Positions 27,102 through 35,202 of a stretch of DNA of 64,000 nt are shown here, in pieces. The position numbers and the translations under genes are program-made. A model generated the notes under the pieces. That model was not told the origin of the DNA, did no database searches, and worked only from the letters and a program-made list of their open reading frames with translations. Position 1 is the stretch's first letter, and each line of letters begins with the position of its first letter. Source of the DNA: a virus; IMG/VR virus record IMGVR_UViG_3300031707_000005, positions 20,624-84,623 of that record; one strand, given 5' to 3'.

Positions 27102-28094
27102 TTATTCGTCTGCTACGCCTGACTCTGCTGCTTCGAGAAGTTCAAGGGCAAGATTTCTTAAGTCCTGAGGGAACTTATCGAGTTCTTTCTTACGAAGTTC
27201 CATGGAAGAGTCAGATGCCATTTCTCTATTCATATGAAGTTGAGAAATAAATTCATTTAAAGAACGTCGTTCTCCGTCAAGTCTCTTTTTAAGTTCCAAG
27301 TCAAAAACGGAAGAAGAGTCTTCGTGCGGTACGATGTGTTCCTCAACTGTAATTCCACTCGAGTCTGCTTTAATCAAACCAACTTTCGGTTTACGATCTA
27401 AATTTTCAAACGTTAAAGCTCCACGAGATATAGCACCGAGATTAACAAACTTCACACCCATATGATCTACAATTCCTTGGTCTTTATGATAATGACCGAA
27501 AACGTAGACATCAGGACATCCATCAAATACTAAATCACGATAATCAAAAATATTTTCATGAAAAAATGACTGTATACGCTCTTCCGGTGCCATAGATGCG
27601 AGAGCGTGAACAAAAGCGACAGTGTATGTATCGCCAGGCTTCTTCCTAACAAGATCAGCAAGACCATCAACAGCTAAGTCAGTAGTATATTCAACACCAA
27701 CAACTCTTACTTTTAGTGTCCCATCAACAAAGGATTCATCTCGAAGTTGTCGAAAAACACCACTCTTTAAAAGAATTCCGAGTGGCTGTCTATGTATCGA
27801 CGACGGGTCATTGTTTGACATATCATGGTTACCAGCCATTGCATATGTAGGGCAATGGTAACGACGATGAATTTCAGCAGCTGCAGTTGTCGTTGCATAT
27901 GTCGTCTTATTGGCAGCCTTTACATGGAAAAAATCTCCACCGCGAAGAACAGCTGTAGCTCCGAACTTCTTAGCAATTTCACCTTGCCATTCTACTTTTT
28001 TAAGAATAGAATCGCGATAATTATCTTTGCGGAATCCTGGATTCAGATCCGCAAGATGTTCATCGGATGAGGTCAAAAGTCGAATTTCTGACAT
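27102..28094 (-). CDS. SbcD/Mre11/T4 gp47-like nuclease
   Basis: The 330-residue calcineurin-like phosphoesterase has all metal motifs in order: SSDEHL (D11, H13), GGDFFH, AGNHDM, FVHAL and VFGHYH. The C-terminal 90 residues are helical and charged and would contact the partner coiled coil. As part of an SbcCD-type complex it would open hairpins and process broken or host DNA. The usual SbcC partner is reduced here to a lone C-lobe at 24147. The gene overlaps neither neighbour but is within 15 bases of the next start. Confidence 0.87.
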   Translation of the reverse strand: MSEIRLLTSSDEHLADLNPGFRKDNYRDSILKKVEWQGEIAKKFGATAVLRGGDFFHVKAANKTTYATTTAAAEIHRRYHCPTYAMAGNHDMSNNDPSSIHRQPLGILLKSGVFRQLRDESFVDGTLKVRVVGVEYTTDLAVDGLADLVRKKPGDTYTVAFVHALASMAPEERIQSFFHENIFDYRDLVFDGCPDVYVFGHYHKDQGIVDHMGVKFVNLGAISRGALTFENLDRKPKVGLIKADSSGITVEEHIVPHEDSSSVFDLELKKRLDGERRSLNEFISQLHMNREMASDSSMELRKKELDKFPQDLRNLALELLEAAESGVADE

Positions 28095-28119
28095 GTGTTA
28101 TTGTACAGCAAACCATTAG

Positions 28120-28377
28120 TTACTTGTTATACCATAAAACATGAGAAAAAGTTATACCAGTTTGATTTTCTATATCATCAACTTGTTTCTTAATGTTTCT
28201 ATACTCTGAAGGAGAAACACGAAAACGTGATACACGATCAACTGTAGCGAGTTCACCATACCCATCATGGTCAACAAATGATCCATTTTTACAGGATTCC
28301 ATAAAATCCTGTAGACAAAGAATCATTCCGTCTTCCGAATCAAAAATTTCTAATTTCATATTCGTATTAGTGTTCAT
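28120..28377 (-). CDS. Hypothetical protein, 85 aa
   Basis: Not recognised. The ATG overlaps the stop of the upstream gene (ATGA). It is a compact alpha/beta sequence (LEIFDSEDGMILCLQDFMESCKNGSF) that contains one short helix and no known motif. It is co-transcribed with the helicase and SbcD-like genes. Confidence 0.6.
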   Translation of the reverse strand: MNTNTNMKLEIFDSEDGMILCLQDFMESCKNGSFVDHDGYGELATVDRVSRFRVSPSEYRNIKKQVDDIENQTGITFSHVLWYNK

Positions 28378-29318
28378 ACTTTCGGCATTATAGCATCAGA
28401 ACCAACAAACATTTCTGAGGGCCAAAGTCCAGATGACTGCGCAGCTAACCGAGTTCTAACATACCGTTTATCCCAGTTACCGTATTTCTTGCACATGAGT
28501 TCTTGGATTAGAATTTTCGAAAAATTAGGAGAAATGAGTTTTGATTGACAAAACAATAAACACTCAGCTGCAATACCAGGGGCATTAACACTATGCGCAT
28601 GATATACACACATAGCAAGGTCCACATCAATTTTTAAATGTGAGTCATCAAGAATAGATGAATCCATAACTTTAATTTTCGAAAGAGTTTGATATGTACT
28701 GAGTTCTAATTTCTGTTGACCTTCCACAAGATATTGAGTTGCACATGTTATCTGTGATGCGTAAGTTTCTGAATCAGAAAATAGGTTGTGAAATAAAATA
28801 GCCCATGTTTCTGCCGAAGCACGATCTTGTCCACTCTGAGGAACAAGTCCGTTCACGGGAGCAAAAGTATTCCTGATAACATCACCGGGGATTGGTTTAC
28901 CTAATGAATCACGAAGAACCCCGTCCGGAGAAAGATACCAACCAATTTTAGAAAAAGCACTTGAAAGGCCCTTCCAGTTTACATTTTTCTCTGGGTGCGG
29001 AGAGCCATTTTTATCCGCATATATGACACCAAGTGAGTCTCTTATTTTAGAAATTATTCCAAAAAGAGGACCCTGTTTTAAAGTACTAGGGTAAACTGCA
29101 ATCCAATGGAAAGGTCCTGCGCTTATCCCGGCACCGTCATAACTTTGAATGGAACCCCATGAAGGAGATTCCAAAGATGTGGCCAAATAAGCGGCCCTTT
29201 GAAGATGAAAGTTGGTCTTAAATGCTTTAATCGATACAGGAATAGACCCTATGGCTCGTATTCCAGCATATTTGTTATATGTAACTCTATCAAATTTCGA
29301 CAGTGTGTTTACAGTCAT
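28374..29318 (-). CDS. Lysozyme/chitosanase-like hydrolase candidate, 314 aa
   Basis: Residues about 45-85 hold LATSLESPSWGSIQSYDGAGISAGPFHWI. This is a Glu followed some 10-12 residues later by a Ser-Tyr-Asp-Gly-Ala-Gly-Ile-Ser segment, reminiscent of glycoside hydrolases of the lysozyme superfamily. The remainder is largely helical (FKTNFHLQRAAYL, QTLSKIKVMDSS). I recall similar proteins in large phages but cannot name a verified activity. If real, it could be a virion-bound or lytic peptidoglycan hydrolase, although it lies within replication genes. No signal peptide is seen. Confidence 0.42.
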   Translation of the reverse strand: MTVNTLSKFDRVTYNKYAGIRAIGSIPVSIKAFKTNFHLQRAAYLATSLESPSWGSIQSYDGAGISAGPFHWIAVYPSTLKQGPLFGIISKIRDSLGVIYADKNGSPHPEKNVNWKGLSSAFSKIGWYLSPDGVLRDSLGKPIPGDVIRNTFAPVNGLVPQSGQDRASAETWAILFHNLFSDSETYASQITCATQYLVEGQQKLELSTYQTLSKIKVMDSSILDDSHLKIDVDLAMCVYHAHSVNAPGIAAECLLFCQSKLISPNFSKILIQELMCKKYGNWDKRYVRTRLAAQSSGLWPSEMFVGSDAIMPKV

Positions 29319-29320
29319 AC

Positions 29321-31573
29321 CTATATACTTTCTTGCTGAATTGGTTCCGGTTCGAGTTTTTCAGACAAGCTATCTTGAATCAAATTTCTGAGATTCGAAT
29401 TTCGAATTGTTTCGCGTTCATTGTGGATGGCAAGAGAAAAAGCTCTTGGGTCTCCAAACATGAAGACCTTCTTTTTAGCACGAGTAATCGCAGTATAAAC
29501 TAAATTTCTATATAACATTATGCCATACTGCATGGTCATTGGCATCAAGACGAAATCAAATTCTTGTCCTTGAACTTTATGCGCTGTGCAAGCATATGCA
29601 ACTTTTAGAACATGCCTAGCTTCTTCAATCTTGAACAAGAAAACCTTATCTATGTATCTCGGAACAGATGAATCCTGATCAAACCAGTCAAATATTTTTA
29701 CTTCAACTTCATCCTGTTTAATTGAAACACGGGTTACTTTCCCAACGTCACCATTGAAGATCATTCGTTCATAGTCATTCTTGACTATCATGACACGATC
29801 ACCTTCAAACAAATCAACATTACCATGTTTAAGTTTTGTAGCTTTCCCAGAAATAAAATCAGGGTTCAAAACTCCACGAAGTCGTTTATTCAAAGTATCA
29901 ACACCAAGTTCACCGTTATACATCGGTGCAATAACCTGGAAATTCATATCTCTTGATTTCAACGCAGTAGACATTTTACATATTTCGTCTGCAACATCTT
30001 CAATTGGAATGTTCATGTAAACAAATTGAGACGATGTATTAGTTCGAGTATCTACCGCATTTCCTTTCAAAATGGCATGAGCAACAGTAATAATATCTGA
30101 TTGCTTCTCTTGACGATAAACACGAGTAAGAGACACGTGAGGAACGTCACGACACTGCATTAAACTATTCAAAACATAGCCAGCTCCGACAGATGGGAGC
30201 TGTGCTGAGTCACCAACCATTATTACGATAGTTGTCGGCAATAACGCGGAAATTAGGTTAAATAGAGTTGAACTATCAACCATTGACATCTCATCAACGA
30301 TAACAGCATCAACATGGAAATGATTTCCGGAATAAAACTCCCAACCACCATCTTTTTTGTAACCGAGTGCTCTATGGATCGTATAAGCAGGTTTTCCGGT
30401 AACTTGAGATAAACGCTTAGCAGCAATACCGGTAGGAGACATCAAAGTATAATGAAGACCGGCTTTTTCAAAAAGATTAACGAAAGCTGACACGAGAGTA
30501 GTTTTGCCGGTACCTGGATATCCAGATATAACACAAAACCTTGAGCGCTCAAGCATAAGAAAAGCATCTCGTTGATCATCAGATAATGAAATTCCGCGGG
30601 ATTCTTCAAAGTCATTCAAGATCAACTTTAGATCACCCATAACACGCGGAGGCTGACGAACGATTTCCGATATATACTTAGCAGACTCAGATTCATATTT
30701 CCAATTATGAGCTAGGTAGATGAAATCACCAGAACAAAAAATGTCACCAGAACTCTGGAGTGACTTCAAACCCGAGAAAAAATGCGAGTCAGACATATAC
30801 TCGCCATGAGAAAAAGCAGACACGGAGTGCCTTCGAAACATTTTCTTTGACATATACTCGAGAATTTGTCCAGAAGTGCAATAAACGTGTCCATCTGATG
30901 CAGCAAGTTCACGCATGACGAACGTAATCATTGCACAAATACGTCTCGAATCATCTACACCGATACCGGTTTTCTGAGCCGCACTGTCCGCAGTGGCAAA
31001 CCCGACACTTGGACATTCACAAAGTCTATATGGATCTTCACGAACAATATTTTTAGTTTGAATACCAAATTTCGTAAAAACATTTCTTACCTGAGCTGCA
31101 TTTAACCCAAGATCCGTTAAAAAGATCGCGACAGTTCGACTTTCTGAGGCTTCAGTCCATTCCCTAACTATAGCATCGGCCTGAGTCTTTGTAAGAAATG
31201 GCAAACTACGAACTTGTTCCGGATCAGTATTTAAAGTATTAACTAATTCATCACCGAGGGCATCATATAATCTAGTGGCAGTAATCATTCCAATAGAAGG
31301 AACGTTAGCCATTAAATATATTATGATGCCGTTTCGTCCTTTTTCAGGAAGGACTTCACAGTCGGTGGCATTGAATTGCTTGCCGAATTTTTCATGAACT
31401 TCGTAACCACCGGTAAACTTAGCTTTCAGACCAGTTGCGATAGACACTCCAGGAAATGTTCCACGAATCGTAACTTGCTGTGAATTGTTATCAAGCGTGG
31501 CCTTAACAATGTAAAAACCGGTTTGACGATTCTGAAATTGAATACCAGATACTTTTGCGGTAATTTGCTCCAT
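29321..31573 (-). CDS. RecD2-like superfamily 1B DNA helicase
   Basis: The start ATG at 31573 has GAGGTG seven bases upstream. The roughly 750-residue protein has the RecD2 order. It has an OB-like N-terminus (TAKVSGIQFQNRQTGFYIVKA), helix-hairpin-helix segments (VPSIGMITATRLYDAL, LPFLTKTQADAIV), then Walker A ISGYPGTGKTTLVSAF near residue 352 and VIVDEMSMVDS (motif II). UvrD_C_2-type AYACTAHKVQGQEFDFVLMP and YRNLVYTAITRAKKKVFMFG close the protein. It is a 5'-3' helicase for recombination or replication. It could replace the missing T4 Dda-type helicase. The gene follows the ligase C-half. Confidence 0.93.
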   Translation of the reverse strand: MEQITAKVSGIQFQNRQTGFYIVKATLDNNSQQVTIRGTFPGVSIATGLKAKFTGGYEVHEKFGKQFNATDCEVLPEKGRNGIIIYLMANVPSIGMITATRLYDALGDELVNTLNTDPEQVRSLPFLTKTQADAIVREWTEASESRTVAIFLTDLGLNAAQVRNVFTKFGIQTKNIVREDPYRLCECPSVGFATADSAAQKTGIGVDDSRRICAMITFVMRELAASDGHVYCTSGQILEYMSKKMFRRHSVSAFSHGEYMSDSHFFSGLKSLQSSGDIFCSGDFIYLAHNWKYESESAKYISEIVRQPPRVMGDLKLILNDFEESRGISLSDDQRDAFLMLERSRFCVISGYPGTGKTTLVSAFVNLFEKAGLHYTLMSPTGIAAKRLSQVTGKPAYTIHRALGYKKDGGWEFYSGNHFHVDAVIVDEMSMVDSSTLFNLISALLPTTIVIMVGDSAQLPSVGAGYVLNSLMQCRDVPHVSLTRVYRQEKQSDIITVAHAILKGNAVDTRTNTSSQFVYMNIPIEDVADEICKMSTALKSRDMNFQVIAPMYNGELGVDTLNKRLRGVLNPDFISGKATKLKHGNVDLFEGDRVMIVKNDYERMIFNGDVGKVTRVSIKQDEVEVKIFDWFDQDSSVPRYIDKVFLFKIEEARHVLKVAYACTAHKVQGQEFDFVLMPMTMQYGIMLYRNLVYTAITRAKKKVFMFGDPRAFSLAIHNERETIRNSNLRNLIQDSLSEKLEPEPIQQESI

Positions 31574-31586
31574 GAGCACCTCGAAA

Positions 31587-32390
31587 TCAAGAAGCGTTGG
31601 AACCCATCATCTTATACAGGTCAGACTCAGAGATTACCTGAACACCATGTTTCTTAGCGCTCTTCATCTTGGAACTAGTGGTATCAGAGTCATTAGTAAC
31701 AAGGTATGACAAACCGGAACCAACAGAACTTTTCGAAACCCCTCCAGCGTCCATAATCATTTTTTCAACAGCTTTTCTAGGTTTTGAAGTAGATCCGGTT
31801 ATACAAAAAGATTTTCCAGAAAGAAGACCACCAACCGGTTTTTTAAGATCAAGAACCTCTGACAAGTCGAGTATAGCACGGTGATGTTCTTGGAGACCGT
31901 CAAAAACTTGCCTCGCGGTCACTTCTCCAATATTCGGAATTTTCAAAAGTTCTTCGTGAGTAACCGCTAAAACCTTGTCAACAGTATCATACCCGGCTTG
32001 AACGATATCCGTAGCCGTAGCAAGAGCAAAATTTGGAATGTTAAGTGACGCTAGGAGCAACTCAAGAGGAATTTTCTTACCTGCATGAAGAACTTCATAA
32101 CATTTCTGCGCCATTTTCTGGCCGGATGTACACATAACTAAGTCATCGATAGTTAATTTATATAGATCGGCAATGGATTGTATGCGAGGATTATTTGGAT
32201 CAGTGAGCTCGTCTATGAGGGCATCACCCCAATGAAGTAGACCAAGTCTCATAATCCATACTTTTATAGACCCGGCAAGCTTCGCAGAGCAAGACCGATT
32301 TCGACACCAAAGGAAGAAACCCTCGGTGGAAGTTGGTCCATTACATATAGGACAAAAGTCCGGAATTTTAAAGCGATCCTGGTCTCCCAT
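31587..32390 (-). CDS. ligB: NAD-dependent DNA ligase, C-terminal part (Zn finger, HhH, BRCT)
   Basis: The 267-residue protein lacks the adenylation domain. It contains exactly the LigA C-terminal domains: a four-Cys zinc finger (FCPICNGP...WCRNRSC, 13-35), helix-hairpin-helix repeats (LNIPNFALATATDIV, IPNIGEVTARQVFDGL, 115-170) and a BRCT domain (LSGKSFCITGSTSKPRKAVEKMI, 190-265). The N-terminal half is encoded on the opposite strand at 33100-34218. T5-type phages also split this ligase into two genes, and the symbol follows that usage. Both parts should assemble to seal nicks. Confidence 0.88.
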   Translation of the reverse strand: MGDQDRFKIPDFCPICNGPTSTEGFFLWCRNRSCSAKLAGSIKVWIMRLGLLHWGDALIDELTDPNNPRIQSIADLYKLTIDDLVMCTSGQKMAQKCYEVLHAGKKIPLELLLASLNIPNFALATATDIVQAGYDTVDKVLAVTHEELLKIPNIGEVTARQVFDGLQEHHRAILDLSEVLDLKKPVGGLLSGKSFCITGSTSKPRKAVEKMIMDAGGVSKSSVGSGLSYLVTNDSDTTSSKMKSAKKHGVQVISESDLYKMMGSNAS

Positions 32391-32419
32391 AAGGAAGAGT
32401 ACAGGACAGAAAGTCAGCT

Positions 32420-33004
32420 TTACTCAGCAGCTTGTTCCTGAGTCTCTTCAGGAGCTTCATAATCTTCTTCAGATTCCTCCTCTTCCTCTTCTTGCCCCTC
32501 TTCCTCAGCTCCGGAAGGCTCCTGGCTCATATCAGGTGTTTCAGTATCGTAGGAAGGAGGGGTCTCACCAGCGGGAGTTCCACCGGCACCGGCTTCAACA
32601 TCATCCAGTGATTGGTTCTTCGGGATAGGCGCCCCTCCCTCATCACCATAGGTATATTCAGACTGAAGCATCTCATATTTACCTTCATAAAAGGCCTTCG
32701 AGAAGGTCGAGAGTTCGTCTCCAATAGCAAGAACAGCTTCCGAAATCTTTGAGAGCCGGGCGAGTTCCTCCCCAGCAAAGTCTCCCTGAAGTCGGGCGAG
32801 TTTAGCATATAAAACGTGAGTGTCTTTTAAGACGTCAGCAACGTAAGAATTAACGCGTTGCCACTCACCGTCACGATCTTCGGTAGCAACACGATTAAAA
32901 ATACTTTGTCGTACTTCAGAAGCTATACGGGAAAATTCAGTCCGAGGCTCATCAGACGTGGCTTTTTGAACTTCGGATGCAGCGTTGCGAAATATAGTGG
33001 TCAT
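32420..33004 (-). CDS. Acidic hypothetical protein between the two ligase genes
   Basis: The 194-residue protein has a helical first 115 residues with TEFSRIASEVRQSIFNRVATEDR and AKLARLQGDF. A disordered tail follows and becomes a Glu-rich run (EEEGQEEEEEE) at the end. The R-I-A-S and R-V-A patterns are those of the virion-module proteins, so this may be a virion protein rather than a replication protein. The leader holds CCCTTT paired with AAAGGG (33011-33037), and the latter is the likely ribosome-binding site on the minus strand. Confidence 0.65.
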   Translation of the reverse strand: MTTIFRNAASEVQKATSDEPRTEFSRIASEVRQSIFNRVATEDRDGEWQRVNSYVADVLKDTHVLYAKLARLQGDFAGEELARLSKISEAVLAIGDELSTFSKAFYEGKYEMLQSEYTYGDEGGAPIPKNQSLDDVEAGAGGTPAGETPPSYDTETPDMSQEPSGAEEEGQEEEEEESEEDYEAPEETQEQAAE

Positions 33005-33099
33005 AGTTTTCCCTTTACAGCAGAAGGTAACAAAGGGTCTAGAAAATTAGAAAGGATACTATACTATTAAGTAAAGAACTCTCGAGCGTAGTTTTTTAG
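33005..33099. promoter_or_regulatory. Divergent intergenic region between ligase N-half and acidic gene
   Basis: The 95-base AT-rich region separates divergent genes, so it should hold promoters for both. TATACT-like boxes (about 33058-33068, ATACTATACTATTA) could serve as -10 elements for the plus-strand ligase gene. The hairpin CCCTTT/AAAGGG at 33011-33037 covers the minus-strand ribosome-binding site. No -35 box is defined with confidence. Confidence 0.45.
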
Positions 33100-34218
33100 A
33101 TGTCACAAAATCGTATCAATGAACTAAGGTCAAGTCTCAAAAAATGGAGAGACGCATATTATAACTTGGATCCGAAAGTTTCAGACCAAGAATATGACTC
33201 AGCCAGGGATGAACTGGCAGGACTATCTCCAGATGATACGGAAATTATTGCAATAGGTGCGACACCATCTCAACACTCTGTATGGGAAAAAGTTCGACAC
33301 GAAATACCGATGGGATCACTCGGAAAAGCAAATTCTGAGAAAGAAATTGATGACTGGATTGAAAAAACAGGCGCAAAAGAGTGGTTCATAACACACAAAA
33401 TTGATGGATCATCCATGGAGCTCGTTTACAAGTCCGGAAAACTAATAAGATGCGTAACTCGAGGGGATGGAATTATCGGTGAAGATGTGACAGTAAATGT
33501 GTCAAAAATTCCATCAGTCCCGAAATCTTTACCGATGCCTATAGATACGATTGTACGCGGGGAAATAGTGATGTTGAAGAGTGTATTCACTCAGAAATAC
33601 TCAGAAGAATATGCAAATCCACGAAACACAGCAGCCGGAAAAGTGCGTGAAAAGAAAGGTGGAGGAGAAGCGTGTAAAGACCTTGAGTTTCTCGCCTATT
33701 GGATTCATTTCGAAAAACAGGCAGATAAGCAAAATGGCATGTTTGCATCCATACTTTGGCTCAAAGAGAATGGATTTAAAACTCCGACATGCACTGTAAG
33801 TCGAAATCTAGATACTATTAAATCGGTATATACTGATCAGTCGACAAAAAGAGACGATATAGATTATGAAATAGATGGAATGGTTGTTTCCGTCGAAGAT
33901 TTAAATCTAATCGAAGAGTTAGGTTCAATTAATGGGCGACCAAGAGGTCAGATCGCGTGGAAATTTGATCCCGCCATGCGAGAAACAAGAATAGTTGACG
34001 TAAAATGGCAAGTCGGTAACTCTGGAAGAATAACGCCTGTAGCAGTAGTAGAACCGGTTGATGTCGGAGGAGTTACAATAACAAATATATCCCTACATAA
34101 CCTATCACTATTTCGAGATCTCGCCTTAAATAAAGGAAATCGAGTCCTTGTGTCACGTAGAAACGACGTCATTCCGTTTTTAGAAAAGAACCTAGATATT
34201 GATATTGATCAAGAGTGA
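33100..34218 (+). CDS. ligA: NAD-dependent DNA ligase, N-terminal adenylation and OB part
   Basis: The 372-residue protein holds the NAD-binding Ia region (AYYNLDPKVSDQEYDSARDEL), the adenylation site ITHKIDGSSMELVY with catalytic K100, then TRGDGIIGEDVT (motif III region) and DYEIDGMVVSVED. The closing segment GRPRGQIAWKF...VGNSGRITPVAVVEPV through LVSRRNDVIPF is the OB fold. It stops exactly where LigA's zinc finger begins, and that piece is encoded at 31587-32390 on the other strand. It is one of few plus-strand genes in the replication region. The two products must meet in trans, unless the N-half works alone. Confidence 0.92.
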   Translation: MSQNRINELRSSLKKWRDAYYNLDPKVSDQEYDSARDELAGLSPDDTEIIAIGATPSQHSVWEKVRHEIPMGSLGKANSEKEIDDWIEKTGAKEWFITHKIDGSSMELVYKSGKLIRCVTRGDGIIGEDVTVNVSKIPSVPKSLPMPIDTIVRGEIVMLKSVFTQKYSEEYANPRNTAAGKVREKKGGGEACKDLEFLAYWIHFEKQADKQNGMFASILWLKENGFKTPTCTVSRNLDTIKSVYTDQSTKRDDIDYEIDGMVVSVEDLNLIEELGSINGRPRGQIAWKFDPAMRETRIVDVKWQVGNSGRITPVAVVEPVDVGGVTITNISLHNLSLFRDLALNKGNRVLVSRRNDVIPFLEKNLDIDIDQE

Positions 34219-34227
34219 CATTACAAT

Positions 34228-34419
34228 ATGATTAAACAACACAGATGGTCAGGATGGCCCGGGGCTTTCTGCCTAGATTGCTTCGCAGAAGACCAAGGCG
34301 AAGCATGCTTAGTTGACGAATGTTATGGCGCCATACAGTGCATTAAAGGACATATTCAATGTGAAGAACATGAATATATCGGTTGTGAAAAACACAAAAA
34401 TTCACCATGCACTAAATAA
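34228..34419 (+). CDS. Small Cys-rich zinc-binding protein, 63 aa
   Basis: Eight Cys and several His in 63 residues (FCLDCF, ACLVDEC, AIQC, HIQCEEHEY, GCEKHKNSPC) suggest one or two zinc sites. It begins MIKQHRWSGWPGAFCLDC. I recall similar small proteins in other large phages, without known function. It lies 10 bases after the ligase gene on the same strand and stops three bases before the convergent hpt gene. Confidence 0.72.
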   Translation: MIKQHRWSGWPGAFCLDCFAEDQGEACLVDECYGAIQCIKGHIQCEEHEYIGCEKHKNSPCTK

Positions 34420-34421
34420 AA

Positions 34422-34937
34422 TCAGACTTGAATTTCACCGATATACGGAAGGTTCCGATGTTTCTCCTGATAATCCATACCATATCCAACAACAAACTTA
34501 TCTTCAATAGTAAACCCGGTATAATCGATTTTCACTGGAACTCGAGTTCTACACGATTTATGTAAAAGAGCACAAATCGAAATGGAAGCTGGTTCTCTAG
34601 TTTGAAGAATTTTAATTAAGTGTTGAATTGTAAGTCCAGAATCAACAATATCCTCAACAATAAGTATATCTTTTCCCTTAATAGACCGTGTTAAGTCATG
34701 AGTGATCATAATGGAACCGGAAGACGTTCCACCATTATACGAACTAATACCGAGAAAATCAACAAACGTATCCGGAAGCTTAATGGTCCGAATCAGATCA
34801 CCAGCAAAAACAAAAGACCCCTTTAACACAGGAATCATCGTTAATGGACTCCTAGCGAAATCCTGAGTGATAGCCTGTCCGATCCACGAAATGCGATTAG
34901 CGATACTAGACGCTGATATCAATTCGCGAATCGGCAT
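34422..34937 (-). CDS. hpt: Hypoxanthine-guanine phosphoribosyltransferase
   Basis: The 171-residue protein has the full type-I PRTase layout. It has a hood and N-terminal core, FVDFLGISSYNGGTSSGSIMITHDL, and the PRPP motif ILIVEDIVDSGLTIQHL (about 93-110) with the conserved Glu-Asp pair. It also has KIDYTGFTIEDKFVVGYGMDYQEKHRNLPYIGEI, the purine-contact loop and closing. It would salvage hypoxanthine or guanine into IMP or GMP. This is unusual in phages and fits the purine-focused set here (purZ, nrdJ, dNMP kinase). The gene is two bases from the next start. Confidence 0.95.
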   Translation of the reverse strand: MPIRELISASSIANRISWIGQAITQDFARSPLTMIPVLKGSFVFAGDLIRTIKLPDTFVDFLGISSYNGGTSSGSIMITHDLTRSIKGKDILIVEDIVDSGLTIQHLIKILQTREPASISICALLHKSCRTRVPVKIDYTGFTIEDKFVVGYGMDYQEKHRNLPYIGEIQV

Positions 34938-34938
34938 A

Positions 34939-35193
34939 TTAATGTTCCTCGCTCTGAGACTGAACTTTCTGCATCATTGCTTCAATGGCTTCCATTGCAT
35001 CGAAAGCAACGCACGTCACACGAACACGTTTACCGAGGAGGGATCGAAGAAGCGCTTGATTCGAAAAAGCAATTCCTTCGTCGTCAACTATGACGACTTC
35101 TCCGGTATCTGGATCAGTTTGAACAATTCCATCAACAATTGTACCAGCATCATATCCGTGAGAAAAACGATCTCGATCGTTGTTATAGTCCAT
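34939..35193 (-). CDS. Hypothetical acidic protein, 84 aa
   Basis: Not recognised. It has an Asp-rich beta segment (GTIVDGIVQTDPDTGEVVIVDDEG) followed by a helix (AMEAIEAMMQKVQ). It lies ten bases after the ribonucleotide reductase stop and just before hpt, so it belongs to the nucleotide operon. Confidence 0.62.
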   Translation of the reverse strand: MDYNNDRDRFSHGYDAGTIVDGIVQTDPDTGEVVIVDDEGIAFSNQALLRSLLGKRVRVTCVAFDAMEAIEAMMQKVQSQSEEH

Positions 35194-35202
35194 GGTGTTG
35201 TT

